In this document: positions 25,357-34,197 of the stretch, piece after piece
Numbering within the stretch: the first letter of the stretch is position 1
Layout: each line of letters begins with the position of its first letter
Assembly: GCA_949287095.1 (NCBI GenBank)
Contig: CASEFA010000017.1
Coordinates: 1-49,262 of the forward strand
Origin: an uncultured Bacillota bacterium
GTDB lineage: Bacteria; Bacillota; Clostridia; Peptostreptococcales; Anaerovoracaceae
Direction: 5' to 3'
Length of the DNA: 49,262 bases
Notes under the pieces: model-generated
Told to the model about the DNA's origin: nothing
What the model saw: only the letters and a program-made list of their open reading frames with translations
Databases searched by the model: none
Program-made: the position numbers and the translations under genes

Positions 25357-26694
25357 ATGAAAAATCCTAAGAAAGACGTTCTGGTAGTCGGATTTGCGAT
25401 GTTTGCAATTTTCTTCGGCTCCGGCAATCTGATTTTCCCGCCTCAGATAGGACTTCTGTCCGGAGACCAGATAATCCCGGCAATCGTGGGACTTGCCTTT
25501 ACCGGAATACTGTTCCCGATGCTTGCCGTTGCCGCAGTGGGAAATGTGGGATACGGCCTTAAGGACATGCTTCAGCATGTAACGCCGTGGTGGCACTACT
25601 TCTTCATGGCTCTCGGCCTGGTAGCGGTTATATTCGGCACCATTCCAAGATGCGGAGGCGTTGCCTTCGAGTCCGGCGTGCAGGGCATATTCGGAGAACT
25701 TCCGACATGGGTAAGAGTGGCATTCCTGTTCGTATTCTTTGCAGTATCCTACTACTTTGCCATGAACCAGTCAAAAGTAGTAGACAAAGTCGGCAACTAT
25801 CTGACCCCTATACTCCTCATAACCCTTGCGGTTATAATCGTTCTGGCGATAGTTAAGCCTATAGATTCTCTGGGAGAAGGAACTATTACCACCGGAGGCG
25901 AATCGTTCCTCAATGCGTTCCTGACGGGATATAACACAGGTGACGTGGGAACCGGAATAATCTGCGCCGGAATATTCATAGCGGCTTTTCAGGAAAAGGG
26001 CTACACCGAAAAGCACGAATACAGAAAGATGATGTTCGGCATCATAGTAATAGGATTCATCCTGCTCTTCATGGTTTATGCAGGCCTTGCATATCTCGGA
26101 TCCCAGGGAACCAGAATCTATGAGCCTGACGTTGATACAACGTTCCTCCTTACCGATCTCGTAAGAAGAGTTGCAGGAACTGCAGGAACTGTAGTGCTGT
26201 CAATCGCCGTAATATTTGCATGTCTCACCACCGCCATCGGAATGATTTCCACATCGGGCGGCTGGGTTCAGGACTGGTCAAAGGGCAAGATCAGCTACAA
26301 GAAAGCTGCATTTGTTATAACCCTTGCCATTTTCCTCGTATCATCCCTGGGAGTAAGCAATGTGCTTCTCATATCGGGACCGGTGTTCACACTGCTGTTC
26401 CCTAACGCGGTAGTTCTGACATTCCTCGGTATTTTCCGCAGATTTGTGCCGAACGACGGAGCGTGGAAGGGCGCTGTGTTCACATCAGTATTCATGGCAA
26501 TTTTCGATGCTTTGAATGCTGCGGCTTCTTCGGGTCTCATATCAGCAGACCTGACTGCCATGAATAACGTGCTCAGCTATATTCCTCTTGCCGAGCAGGG
26601 ATTTGCATGGCTGGTTCCTACGATCATCGGATTCTTTGTGGGAGCGCTGATATACAAAGTTACAGGAAAAGAAAGCATACCTTATCCGTTTTAA
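25357..26694 (+). CDS. brnQ: Branched-chain amino acid carrier BrnQ
   Basis: ATG 25357 has GGAAAGGA 7 nt upstream; a longer frame to 25180 includes the promoter and is not real. The product is 445 residues with about 12 membrane segments. The N-terminus VGFAMFAIFFGSGNLIFPP is the LIVCS-family signature. It imports Leu, Ile and Val with Na+ or H+. It is monocistronic and likely activated by the upstream sigma-54 regulator, linking supply to fermentation of branched-chain amino acids. Confidence 0.92.
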   Translation: MKNPKKDVLVVGFAMFAIFFGSGNLIFPPQIGLLSGDQIIPAIVGLAFTGILFPMLAVAAVGNVGYGLKDMLQHVTPWWHYFFMALGLVAVIFGTIPRCGGVAFESGVQGIFGELPTWVRVAFLFVFFAVSYYFAMNQSKVVDKVGNYLTPILLITLAVIIVLAIVKPIDSLGEGTITTGGESFLNAFLTGYNTGDVGTGIICAGIFIAAFQEKGYTEKHEYRKMMFGIIVIGFILLFMVYAGLAYLGSQGTRIYEPDVDTTFLLTDLVRRVAGTAGTVVLSIAVIFACLTTAIGMISTSGGWVQDWSKGKISYKKAAFVITLAIFLVSSLGVSNVLLISGPVFTLLFPNAVVLTFLGIFRRFVPNDGAWKGAVFTSVFMAIFDALNAAASSGLISADLTAMNNVLSYIPLAEQGFAWLVPTIIGFFVGALIYKVTGKESIPYPF

Positions 26695-26710
26695 CCTTGT
26701 CATATAGTCA

Positions 26711-26752
26711 GGAAAGGAGCCGCTGTCCGTTTTGGACTGGCGGCTCCTTTCC
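26711..26752. terminator. Very strong hairpin after brnQ
   Basis: 13-bp perfect stem GGAAAGGAGCCGC / GCGGCTCCTTTCC plus inner GTCC/GGAC around a 4-nt loop. It terminates brnQ and cuts into the minus-strand small frame of the Fic gene. Confidence 0.8.
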
Positions 26753-26826
26753 GTTGTGGTTTCGTAACGCTCGAGTATGACAGCAAGCATCTCCTCAAAG
26801 GCAGCCAGCCTTTCTTCTTTTGTCAT
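26740..26826 (-). pseudogene. Truncated small partner gene of Fic
   Basis: ATG 26826 has AGGGTGATG upstream and encodes about 26 residues of good helical sequence (MTKEERLAAFEEMLAVILERY) before the frame runs into the brnQ terminator hairpin and then antisense brnQ. In other Firmicutes a 60-70 residue helical protein of this type follows Fic genes. I judge the original 3' end lost. Confidence 0.4.
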
Positions 26827-26857
26827 ATCATCACCCTTTGTCAACTTCGTTAAACTC

Positions 26858-27463
26858 CTAAAGGTCGCCGGCCCTGAACGCATCGTAACCCTCGTAGCTG
26901 TAGCTGCGGTCGATGCCTTTCATGTATATGTCCCGGCTTTCCGTATCGTTCGTTAACGCGCTCTTAAGAAGGTGCTTTATTTCAATGTCCCGGACAGGGC
27001 TTCTTTCCATTGCGAGGAGATAGTCTTCCCTGTCTATTCTGCTCCAGTCGATAACCATGCCAAGAGAGGATTTAAACATGAGGTCAAGCCATATGCGCAT
27101 GCTTCGTCCGTTTCCCTCGCGGAAAGGGTGGGCGATATTCATTTCAACGTACTTTTCCACTATCGCGTCAAAGCTGGTATTAGGCATCCTGTCAATGTTT
27201 TCGAGAGCCGCCGCAAGGTACATAGCCGACGCAAAGCGGAAGTCTCTCTTTGCGATGTTTACGGTTCTGACTTCTCCCGCAAAATCGTAAATGTCCTCGA
27301 ACAGGTATCTGTGAATGGCCTGAAGAGAGGAGAACTTTCCGGGTGCGAGGTTTTTTAAAATGCCTTTCTCAAAGAGTCTTGCCGCTTTTTTCTTGCTTAT
27401 CCTCTCTTCTTCACGGGCAAGGTCGGCGGAATTCGTTATATTAAGTTTGTTATCGAGTGTCAT
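26858..27463 (-). CDS. Fic-domain protein (AMP/NMP transferase)
   Basis: ATG 27463 is the chosen start; a longer frame to 27688 runs through the tRNA gene and is not real. 201 residues, with the Fic core HPFREGNGR at 112-120 and helical flanks. The catalytic His attacks ATP or another NTP to modify target proteins. No inhibitory (S/T)xxxE(G/N) motif is obvious to me; the small neighbouring gene that might supply control is truncated. A few residues downstream of the motif (RSMRIWLDLM) fit the family. Confidence 0.88.
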   Translation of the reverse strand: MTLDNKLNITNSADLAREEERISKKKAARLFEKGILKNLAPGKFSSLQAIHRYLFEDIYDFAGEVRTVNIAKRDFRFASAMYLAAALENIDRMPNTSFDAIVEKYVEMNIAHPFREGNGRSMRIWLDLMFKSSLGMVIDWSRIDREDYLLAMERSPVRDIEIKHLLKSALTNDTESRDIYMKGIDRSYSYEGYDAFRAGDL

Positions 27464-27493
27464 GAGGCGAATCCTCCCTGTAAACATTATAAC

Positions 27494-27532
27494 AAAAAAC
27501 CTTCCACGGGCAAAAGCCTGCCATGGAAGGTA
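27494..27532 (-). terminator. Terminator of tRNA-Ser
   Basis: On the minus strand, a stem CCTTCCATGG / cCgTGGAAGG followed by TTTTTTGTT, 5 nt after the tRNA CCA. Confidence 0.85.
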
Positions 27533-27536
27533 AAGC

Positions 27537-27624
27537 TGGCGGAGAGTCCGGGATTCGAACCCGGGGTCCCGCAAGGGACACGGCATTTCGAGTGCCGCAC
27601 GATCGACCACTCTGACAACTCTCC
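27537..27624 (-). tRNA. tRNA-Ser(CGA)
   Basis: 88 nt. Acceptor GGAGAGT pairs ACTCTCC, discriminator G, CCA encoded. The anticodon loop CTCGAAA gives anticodon CGA (codon UCG). The long variable arm of class II tRNAs is present (GTCCCTTGCGGGACC), and the T loop is GGTTCGAATCC. Confidence 0.96.
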
Positions 27625-27709
27625 ACGGTACAAAAGCTGCGGATTTCGCAAGCTTTCTTATTGTACCATATAAACGAAAAGACTTCAAGAATTTCCGGAA
27701 ATAACCCGG

Positions 27710-28105
27710 CTATATAAGTTTCTCCAGTATCTCTACGGCATCCTGAATGCAGCCGTCGCAGGAGCGGAGCGCTTTTCCTGTCTCCACGCCTTTGAGCTCT
27801 GCGCAGACCGTAGAGCCGTTCTTTTCTTCGAAAGCCGTCATGACCTGCTTCATCTTTGCGTAGCAGTCCTTCTTGGTGGCCGGATTTTCAAGGTTTCCGT
27901 CGGAATTAACAAGACCGATGATGAGAGCTGCTCCGGAAAGCGCTCCGCAGGTCTTCATGGAGCCCATGCCGAATCCGAATGCTTCGGCAGCCCTGAAAAC
28001 ATCCTGTTCATCTAAGCCGGCCTTATCTGCGAATGTGCATGCCACGGCCTGGGCGCAGTTGTACTTGCTGTGGTGAAGGTTGGTTGCGTGTTCTTTTCTG
28101 TCCAT
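27710..28105 (-). CDS. C_GCAxxG_C_C family redox protein
   Basis: 131 residues. The signature lies at TCGALSGAALIIG (about residues 52-64), with conserved Cys residues at YNCAQAV (near 17), KDCYAK, STVCAEL and SCDGCIQDA. Members probably bind a cofactor through cysteines and are common in anaerobes; the activity is unknown. It starts one nt after the TIGR04076 gene, in an operon with the AlaX-type gene. Confidence 0.8.
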   Translation of the reverse strand: MDRKEHATNLHHSKYNCAQAVACTFADKAGLDEQDVFRAAEAFGFGMGSMKTCGALSGAALIIGLVNSDGNLENPATKKDCYAKMKQVMTAFEEKNGSTVCAELKGVETGKALRSCDGCIQDAVEILEKLI

Positions 28106-28106
28106 T

Positions 28107-28373
28107 TTATTCTTTCTCCTTTACTTCAAGTCTGAAGATATTTATTACGTCGGCGTCGGGGCAGCAGAACCTGAAATCCCCGTCTTTGCCGGTGGGCAGC
28201 GTTCCGCCGTAGCGCAGAATATCTATGTACGGGAAAGCCACGTGCATGGCCATGGGACAAAGTCTGCCTCTTTCCGTATCGAAATCAAAGGTATCGCCCA
28301 CCTTATGGCCGCGGTGGCAGCCACATGGACCTTTTCTGTCCACCAGGGTTATCTGAATGGATGGTTTACTCAT
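28107..28373 (-). CDS. TIGR04076 family protein
   Basis: 88 residues with conserved CGCHRGHKVGD and CPMA motifs plus a FCCPDADV segment, matching TIGR04076. Several Cys residues suggest metal binding. ATG 28373 lies inside the end of the AlaX gene (8-nt overlap), indicating coupling. The function is unknown. Confidence 0.8.
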   Translation of the reverse strand: MSKPSIQITLVDRKGPCGCHRGHKVGDTFDFDTERGRLCPMAMHVAFPYIDILRYGGTLPTGKDGDFRFCCPDADVINIFRLEVKEKE

Positions 28374-29580
28374 TTCGGCACACTCCTTTTAAAACTTCTA
28401 TAAATCTATCCAGAGCCTCGCCGGAAGGAAATACGGCGCGGCCGTTTGAGGCGGATCCGCCTCCTCTGCCTCCCGATTCCGGCGCATGCTCCTTTATAAG
28501 CTTTCCGCAGTTGATTTCAGGCGATGCCGAAAACAGGGCGGCGGTGTGGCTCGGACTGTGAATCAGAGCCAGAAGCTTAGGGAGATCTTCGCCTAACGCC
28601 TTATATAGGTCGGTGAAATCGCCGGGCTCCAGAAGCTCGTAGGAGGCTGCGATGAAATCGTCGCTGCAGCCCTTTATATCTTCTGCCGCCTGCCTTATGA
28701 GCGCCTTCTTCAGGTGATATACTTCATCCTTTGCGGCGGCAAGGCGGTCCTTTAAGGCCTCGTATTTATGAAGAACGTCATCGTCTCCCGCAGAAAGGTC
28801 TCTTTCCAGCTCCGTAAGTATATTGAACTGATTCCGGTACTTCATAAGCGCCCGCTGACCGGCCTCGAAGTATATGCGGTACATGCCCTTGTTAGGCTCC
28901 GCCTTGTAAATCTTCACCATTCCCACCTGACCGGAAGTGGAAGGGTGGGTGCCGCAGCACGCCACGCAGTCTGACGGATTGTTTATGTCGCCGACGGAGA
29001 CGATGGTTATGTCAGATTCGATGGAAAGCTTCTTCCTGAGAGGAAGGCTTTCCGCCTCCTCACGGCTGTCGAAGTGGCGCGAAACTACAGGCATATCGGC
29101 CCAGATGATGCGGTTGCATTTCAGCTCGGCCTCCGAGAGAAGCTCGTCGTCTATCTCCGTAAATGACGGGTCGTCCTCAAGGCTTATGTCGATGGTCATA
29201 TAGTCGTCGCCCATGTGAAAACCGCGGTTCACTCCTCCGCAAAGAGAGTGGAACACTCCCGAAAGGATGTGCTCTCCGCAGTGACGCTGCATGTTGTCGA
29301 AACGCCTCTCCCAGTCTATCTGAAGGTGCACTCTGTCGCCGGGGGAAAGGGAAGCTGCATCCTCCACCACGTGGTATATCTCCCCGTCATATTCATAGAC
29401 CTCCTTTACCCGAAGGCCGCCTAAGTATCCGGTATCGCAGCTCTGACCGCCTCCTGTGGGAAAGAAAACGGTTCTGTCGAGGACGACTAAAGCGCCTTCT
29501 TTTCCGGCAGACACCTGGAGAATTTCGGCGTCGGTCTCCTTGAGATATACGTCTTCTTTAAATAGTCTGGCTGTTTTCAT
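28366..29580 (-). CDS. Alanyl-tRNA editing protein, AlaX/DHHA1 type
   Basis: 404 residues. The editing domain has the zinc site His100-xxx-His104 (HCGEH) and Cys209/His212 (CCGTH), with GGQ-like PTGGGQ at 41-46. The C-terminal DHHA1 domain ends with GGRGGGSAS. Such proteins hydrolyse Ser-tRNA-Ala, and often Gly-tRNA-Ala, in trans. The long form includes a coiled-coil middle (about 255-300). ATG 29580 is preceded by AAGGAG. It heads the operon with TIGR04076 and C_GCAxxG genes; a physical link between these is not established. Confidence 0.9.
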   Translation of the reverse strand: MKTARLFKEDVYLKETDAEILQVSAGKEGALVVLDRTVFFPTGGGQSCDTGYLGGLRVKEVYEYDGEIYHVVEDAASLSPGDRVHLQIDWERRFDNMQRHCGEHILSGVFHSLCGGVNRGFHMGDDYMTIDISLEDDPSFTEIDDELLSEAELKCNRIIWADMPVVSRHFDSREEAESLPLRKKLSIESDITIVSVGDINNPSDCVACCGTHPSTSGQVGMVKIYKAEPNKGMYRIYFEAGQRALMKYRNQFNILTELERDLSAGDDDVLHKYEALKDRLAAAKDEVYHLKKALIRQAAEDIKGCSDDFIAASYELLEPGDFTDLYKALGEDLPKLLALIHSPSHTAALFSASPEINCGKLIKEHAPESGGRGGGSASNGRAVFPSGEALDRFIEVLKGVCRNE

Positions 29581-29931
29581 TTTTATATCTCCTTAAAGAA
29601 AACTTTTCAAAACCTTTACAGTCTGTTCTTAAAAAACCCCGAAAACGCGGAATTTTGCCCGATAATCCGAAGAACAGAGAAGCAGGCGTAATCTATGTGG
29701 ATAACTTCCTGTTGACAAAAGAACTACATGCTCAATAATCTGCAATTCCAACGTGTTACGGGATTGGAGTTATCCACATGCGCCTGTGAACAAGATTGTA
29801 TGCAATTCGGATAATCCGTGTGGAAAACTGCAGAACCCCTTAAAAACTTAAGAAAATCTTAATGTTGAAAACCTGCGGTTCGCCGAGAACATTAGTTTAC
29901 ATAAATGCATATACGAGTAAACTAACAAAAT
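29581..29931. promoter_or_regulatory. 351-nt AT-rich region with DnaA-box cluster
   Basis: Two perfect DnaA boxes face each other: TGTGGATAA (29696-29704) and TTATCCACA (29770-29778). Weaker matches are TGTGAACAA (29785-29793, two mismatches) and TGTGGAAAA (29819-29827, one mismatch). A CGGATAATCCG palindrome lies at 29808-29818, and an inverted repeat TTAGTTTAC/GTAAACTAA at 29892-29925. The region is not next to dnaA, dnaN or rpmH. Confidence 0.7.
29892..29925. repeat. 9-bp perfect inverted repeat TTAGTTTAC / GTAAACTAA
   Basis: 16-nt spacer, two helical turns centre to centre, 7 nt beyond the stop of the unknown gene. There is no T-run, so an operator is more likely than a terminator. Confidence 0.55.
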
Positions 29932-31221
29932 TTAATCCTCATCGTCGAAATAGTCCATGTCGTACAGGAACTCCGCCAGGTCGTCGTATCCCCCGCTTAT
30001 GAATTCCCACATTATGTTTTCGTGAAACTCGAACTTGCCGTAAGGCTCCAGGAAAAATTTGAGAGGCGAATCCTCTATACCTTTTTCCATATACTCTATA
30101 CCCGAAAGCGAACCGGAAAACACGATAAAGTATCCGCTTTCCGTCAGGTAGCATGCTCCGATGAGGTCATTATCCAGCCTGTAGACTCTGTTGTTAACGT
30201 GGTCGTTGTTTGACTTGTAGAGTGCAAACAGGGTGTTTTCGTCGTATTTTGAAATGATGGAATCCACCAGCATCGGAGAGATGAATCTGTTTATAGCCTC
30301 CGCCGGACCTGTCACTTTATAGTTGGATACGTATTCGGACCTTGAGAGAATCATGGCGGCTTCAGCCGGGGTTATCTTTGAAAGGGAAACCGGTGAAGCT
30401 TCGGTTACCTTAAGCCTGTTTACCCGTATTCTGCTCACTCCGATGTAATAGGAATCTCTGGACTCTATGAGAGATTCGCATGTGAGGCTGACGTCGCCGA
30501 GGGCGAGGAGTTCCGGATTTCCGTCAGGCTTTGATGCGTTTCTGCAAAGGGTGCATCTGGCAAGCTCCGGAAAGAGTTCACAGTTCACATTTTCTTCAGC
30601 AAGCCATTTCGCTGCCTCAAAATCCCGTCCCAGTGAGCGCATGAGAAAATAGTTGGCGGCTTCATAGGGGGAGCGGACCTTTACACAGATGAGTTCCCGG
30701 ATATTTTCTCTCTCTGCTTCGGAAAGGCTGCACTCTTTGTCGAGGAGACTTGCGTATTCTTCGGAAGGCGACGGCATGGGAATTCCGTGAGCCCTGTTGA
30801 AGGCAGCGTAGCGCTGGAGAATGTAAATCGCCTGCTTTTCGTCTATCTCTCTCTTCCTGGCGCCAAGGCCTCCGAACATGGAGGAGGCGTATTCCCTTAC
30901 CACCGAAGGATCCTGATGATAGTCCCGGCAGCATATGGGAGAAAGTCCGCTTTCGTACCTGTCAAAACCGTACTCCTCCGCGTCAAAGTAGAAAAACTGG
31001 TACTGGTATTTATAGTGGGTATTATCGGGAAGATGCCAGCAGATTCTCATGCCGAGAACGCCCATGAGTCTCGTATCGGTAACGTAGGCGCTCTGAAATT
31101 CCTTTCTGCTGCGGTCTGCGGTTTCCGACAGGCCCCCGCCTAAAAGCCTCAGAGTCATTCTTTCTGAAAGATGGCCGTTTTTTCTGTTTAAACCGCTTCC
31201 TGCGGTGGTATTATTAGTCAT
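29932..31221 (-). CDS. Unknown 429-residue protein
   Basis: ATG 31221 is the first start downstream of the promoter-like TATAAT (31228-31233), which would place transcription start near the ATG (leaderless). A later ATG at 31158 is possible. The protein is soluble, acidic at the C-terminus (YDMDYFDDED) and has a CxxC (CTLC, about residue 225). No family is recognised. Many aromatic and charged residues suggest a folded globular protein with at least two domains. It faces the DnaA-box region and is divergent from metK. Confidence 0.75.
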   Translation of the reverse strand: MTNNTTAGSGLNRKNGHLSERMTLRLLGGGLSETADRSRKEFQSAYVTDTRLMGVLGMRICWHLPDNTHYKYQYQFFYFDAEEYGFDRYESGLSPICCRDYHQDPSVVREYASSMFGGLGARKREIDEKQAIYILQRYAAFNRAHGIPMPSPSEEYASLLDKECSLSEAERENIRELICVKVRSPYEAANYFLMRSLGRDFEAAKWLAEENVNCELFPELARCTLCRNASKPDGNPELLALGDVSLTCESLIESRDSYYIGVSRIRVNRLKVTEASPVSLSKITPAEAAMILSRSEYVSNYKVTGPAEAINRFISPMLVDSIISKYDENTLFALYKSNNDHVNNRVYRLDNDLIGACYLTESGYFIVFSGSLSGIEYMEKGIEDSPLKFFLEPYGKFEFHENIMWEFISGGYDDLAEFLYDMDYFDDED

Positions 31222-31241
31222 GTGACCATTATAATATATCG

Positions 31242-31269
31242 TTGACAAAATTGCCAATGATAGTATAAT
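31242..31269 (+). promoter_or_regulatory. metK promoter
   Basis: TTGACA (31242-31247), 16-nt spacer, TATAAT (31264-31269), about 30 nt upstream of the SAM riboswitch. It overlaps, in the other direction, a probable promoter of the 429-aa gene. Confidence 0.75.
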
Positions 31270-31299
31270 TTATAGGAAATCAATATTGAATTTGAAACT

Positions 31300-31432
31300 C
31301 CTTATCAAGAGCGGCGAAGGGAATAGGCCCTGTGATGCCCGGCAACCCTGGCGGAGGCTTTGATGATGCAAGGCTTCGGCGGAAGGTGCTACATCCTACA
31401 GAATGCGGGAAACGTATTTCTGAAAGATGAGG
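31300..31432 (+). ncRNA. SAM-I riboswitch (S-box)
   Basis: Hallmarks in order: CTTATCAAGAG, GGCGAAGGGA, GATGCCCGGCAACC, AAGGTGCTA, TCCTACAG, and GAAAGATGAG at the 3' side. It would bind S-adenosylmethionine and favour the following terminator when SAM is plentiful. Confidence 0.95.
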
Positions 31433-31453
31433 AATGATTACGCTGACAATCGG

Positions 31454-31487
31454 ACCTTTTCTTTTAGAACGAGAAAAGGTTTTTTAT
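31454..31487 (+). terminator. Terminator controlled by the SAM riboswitch
   Basis: ACCTTTTCT-ttaga-ACGAGAAAAGGT hairpin followed by TTTTTATTTT, between the riboswitch and the metK ribosome site. Confidence 0.85.
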
Positions 31488-31516
31488 TTTGCTTTCAGAC
31501 AGGAGGAAAAAAGAAA

Positions 31517-32695
31517 ATGAAGAGATTATTCACATCGGAATCCGTAACGGAAGGACATCCCGACAAAGTGTGCGACCAGATTTCCGACGCAATACTCGAC
31601 GCAATTCTGGAAAAGGATCCGTACGGAAGAGTAGCCTGCGAAACTACGGCGACCACAGGCTATGCAATGGTTATGGGAGAAATAAGCACCAACTGCTACA
31701 TCGACATTCCTAAAATCGTCAGAAGCGTCATCGTAGACATCGGCTACGACCGCGCGAAGTACGGCTTTGACGGAAGCACATGCGCAGTGCTTCAGGCCAT
31801 AGACGAGCAGTCCGGCGACATCGCCATGGGAGTGGACAAGGCCCTCGAATACAAAGAGGGAACTCTGGACGACAAGATAGACACCATCGGCGCGGGAGAT
31901 CAGGGTATGATGTTCGGATACGCATGCGACGAGACTCCGGAGCTTATGCCTATGCCTATAGCCCTTGCTCACAAGCTGGCTCTGAAGCTGGCCGAGGTGA
32001 GAAAGAACGGAACTCTCACTTATCTGAGACCTGACGGAAAATCCCAGGTGACCGTGGAATACGACGACGATAAGGTAGTGAGAATAGACACCGTGCTCAT
32101 ATCCACCCAGCACGACCCTGACGTGACACAGGAGCAGATAAGAAAGGACATCATCGAGTACGTTATAAAGCCGGTGATCCCTGCGGAGCTTCTGGACGAT
32201 GAGACGAAGTATTTCGTCAACCCGACGGGAAGATTCGTAATCGGAGGACCTCACGGCGATTCCGGACTTACGGGCAGAAAGATCATAGTAGATACATACG
32301 GCGGATATGCGCGCCACGGCGGCGGAGCTTTCTCCGGAAAGGACCCTACAAAGGTTGACAGAAGCGCATCCTACGCCGCAAGATACGCCGCAAAGAACGT
32401 GGTGGCCGCAGGACTTGCAAGAAAGTGCGAAATCCAGCTGGCGTACGCCATCGGTGTAGCAAAGCCTGTGTCCATAATGGTGGACACCTTCGGCACCGGA
32501 GTAAAATCCGATGAGGAGATAGCTGAAATCGTAGGAAAGTATTTCGACTTCAGACCGGCGGCAATCATAAGAGACCTGGATCTGAGAAGACCTATTTACA
32601 GACAGACTGCGGCATACGGTCACTTCGGAAGAACCGATATAGATCTTCCGTGGGAGAAGCTGGACAAGGTTGAAGAGCTTAAGAAGGAACTGTAG
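31517..32695 (+). CDS. metK: S-adenosylmethionine synthetase
   Basis: 392 residues. ATG 31517 has AGGAGG 11 nt upstream; the frame extends into the riboswitch but has no start there. It makes SAM from methionine and ATP. Motifs: [12 protein letters not shown] (6-17), [12 protein letters not shown] (about 118-129) and [17 protein letters not shown] (P-loop-like, about 273). All three repeat domains are intact. Regulation by the SAM-I riboswitch gives product feedback. Confidence 0.97.
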   Translation: MKRLFTSESVTEGHPDKVCDQISDAILDAILEKDPYGRVACETTATTGYAMVMGEISTNCYIDIPKIVRSVIVDIGYDRAKYGFDGSTCAVLQAIDEQSGDIAMGVDKALEYKEGTLDDKIDTIGAGDQGMMFGYACDETPELMPMPIALAHKLALKLAEVRKNGTLTYLRPDGKSQVTVEYDDDKVVRIDTVLISTQHDPDVTQEQIRKDIIEYVIKPVIPAELLDDETKYFVNPTGRFVIGGPHGDSGLTGRKIIVDTYGGYARHGGGAFSGKDPTKVDRSASYAARYAAKNVVAAGLARKCEIQLAYAIGVAKPVSIMVDTFGTGVKSDEEIAEIVGKYFDFRPAAIIRDLDLRRPIYRQTAAYGHFGRTDIDLPWEKLDKVEELKKEL

Positions 32696-32736
32696 CGCCC
32701 GTTAAAACTTTATCATAATAAAGTGCCCGTAAACCG

Positions 32737-32764
32737 TTGCAAACGGCAGGATTTGTTGTATAAT
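32737..32764 (+). promoter_or_regulatory. Aspartate kinase promoter
   Basis: TTGCAA (32737-32742), 16-nt spacer, TATAAT (32759-32764), 35 nt upstream of the ATG. Confidence 0.65.
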
Positions 32765-32798
32765 TAGGCGTATATTGATTTTTCAGGAGGACAGACCC

Positions 32799-34118
32799 AT
32801 GGGTATAAAGGTAGCGAAATTCGGCGGTTCGTCTGTAGCGGACGGAATACAGCTGAGAAAAATAAAGGACATAATCGAAGCGGACAGCGACAGAAAGTAC
32901 ATTGTGGTTTCTGCCCCGGGCAAGAGATACGACGGAGATAACAAGATTACGGACCTGCTCTACCTTTGCGGGACACACATGGAGCACAACCTTCCGTACG
33001 ATCAGCTGCTGCAGGTTGTTACCGACAGGTTTATGGCGGTAAAAGTAAATCTGGGAGTTGACGTGGATATCGACGGAGAATTCGCGGTAATCAGGGAGAA
33101 CATGAGAAAGGGCTGCTCTGCGGATTATCTTGCCAGCAGGGGAGAATATCTCAACGCCCTTCTTGTGGCCGCATTCCTCGGCTACGATTTTGTCGATACG
33201 GCAGGACTGATTAAATTCGACGGCAAAGGAAGACTCCTCCTGGAGGAGACCGACGAAGCCTTGAGATCCGAGCTTGCAAGTCACGAAAGAGCCGTAATCC
33301 CGGGCTTTTACGGAACCAATGCGGAGACGGGCAGAGTGAGAACATTCTCCAGAGGAGGCTCGGATATTACGGGCGCTCTCGTCGCAAGAGCCGTAAAGGC
33401 CGATATATACGAAAACTGGACCGACGTATCCGGATTTTTGAAAGCTGACCCGAGAATCGTCGCAGGCGCAAAGCCTATAAGCAGAATATCATATAAGGAG
33501 CTCCGTGAGCTTTCGTACATGGGCGCTTCCGTACTTCACGAGGACGCCATATATCCGGCAAAGCTTGCAAACATACCTATCAATATCAGGAACACCAACG
33601 CTCCCGACGATATGGGAACAATCATCACCGCAGAGCATGAAGGCGGAGCGGACGATGTAATCACGGGCATTGCGGGAAAGAAGGACTTTACGGTAATCGC
33701 CATCTACAAGAATATGATGAGCAATGAGCGCGGGTTTGTCAGAAGGATTCTCACGATTATGGAAGACTTCGACGTGGATTTCGAGCACATTCCGAGCGGA
33801 ATAGACACTGTGTCCGTGGTGGTTGACACACAGCAGCTTAACGGAAACAGAGACGACCTTATGGAAGCATTTGAACGGCAGCTGAATCCGGACAGCATGG
33901 AAGTGTTTGACGACATAGCGCTGATTGCAACGGTAGGATGCGGAATGAGCAGACGTCACGGCGTATCCGCGGCTCTTTTCACCGCCCTTGCGGAAGCCGA
34001 GGTCAACATCAGAATGATAGACCAGGGCTCCAGCGAGATAAACATCATCGTAGGTGTAGAGAACAAGGACTTCGAGAAGGCCATCAGAGCCATCTACGAC
34101 GCCTTCGAGGGAAAATAA
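32799..34118 (+). CDS. lysC: Aspartate kinase
   Basis: 439 residues. ATG 32799 has AGGAGG 8 nt upstream. The kinase domain begins VAKFGGSSVADG, with the catalytic core TFSRGGSDITGALVARA (about 185-200). Two ACT domains follow (about 300-439; VATVGCGMS, the regulatory core). It phosphorylates aspartate in the pathway to lysine, threonine and methionine. The ACT domains suggest feedback by an amino acid, not readable from sequence. Being next to metK fits methionine supply, but it has its own promoter. Confidence 0.92.
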   Translation: MGIKVAKFGGSSVADGIQLRKIKDIIEADSDRKYIVVSAPGKRYDGDNKITDLLYLCGTHMEHNLPYDQLLQVVTDRFMAVKVNLGVDVDIDGEFAVIRENMRKGCSADYLASRGEYLNALLVAAFLGYDFVDTAGLIKFDGKGRLLLEETDEALRSELASHERAVIPGFYGTNAETGRVRTFSRGGSDITGALVARAVKADIYENWTDVSGFLKADPRIVAGAKPISRISYKELRELSYMGASVLHEDAIYPAKLANIPINIRNTNAPDDMGTIITAEHEGGADDVITGIAGKKDFTVIAIYKNMMSNERGFVRRILTIMEDFDVDFEHIPSGIDTVSVVVDTQQLNGNRDDLMEAFERQLNPDSMEVFDDIALIATVGCGMSRRHGVSAALFTALAEAEVNIRMIDQGSSEINIIVGVENKDFEKAIRAIYDAFEGK

Positions 34119-34126
34119 AGGATTTT

Positions 34127-34178
34127 AAAAAGTGTTCGATGGGAAACCCGCTTTACCGCGGCGCCGTCGGACACTTTT
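34127..34178 (+). terminator. Possible terminator between aspartate kinase and the response regulator
   Basis: AAAAGTGTTCGATGG pairs with CCGTCGGACACTTTT (15 bp with two wobbles), loop 21 nt. The T-run is short, so it may also be a partial attenuator or stem leading into the next operon. Confidence 0.5.
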
Positions 34179-34197
34179 CGGTATCAAAGGAGAAATC

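Noticed and set aside
26858-27688. Long N-terminus of the Fic protein
   Set aside because: The extra 75 residues are read through the tRNA-Ser gene and its terminator; MTLDN at 27463 is the reasonable start.
29581-29931. Chromosomal origin oriC
   Set aside because: No dnaA, dnaN, rpmH or similar genes adjoin; only a DnaA-box cluster can be claimed.
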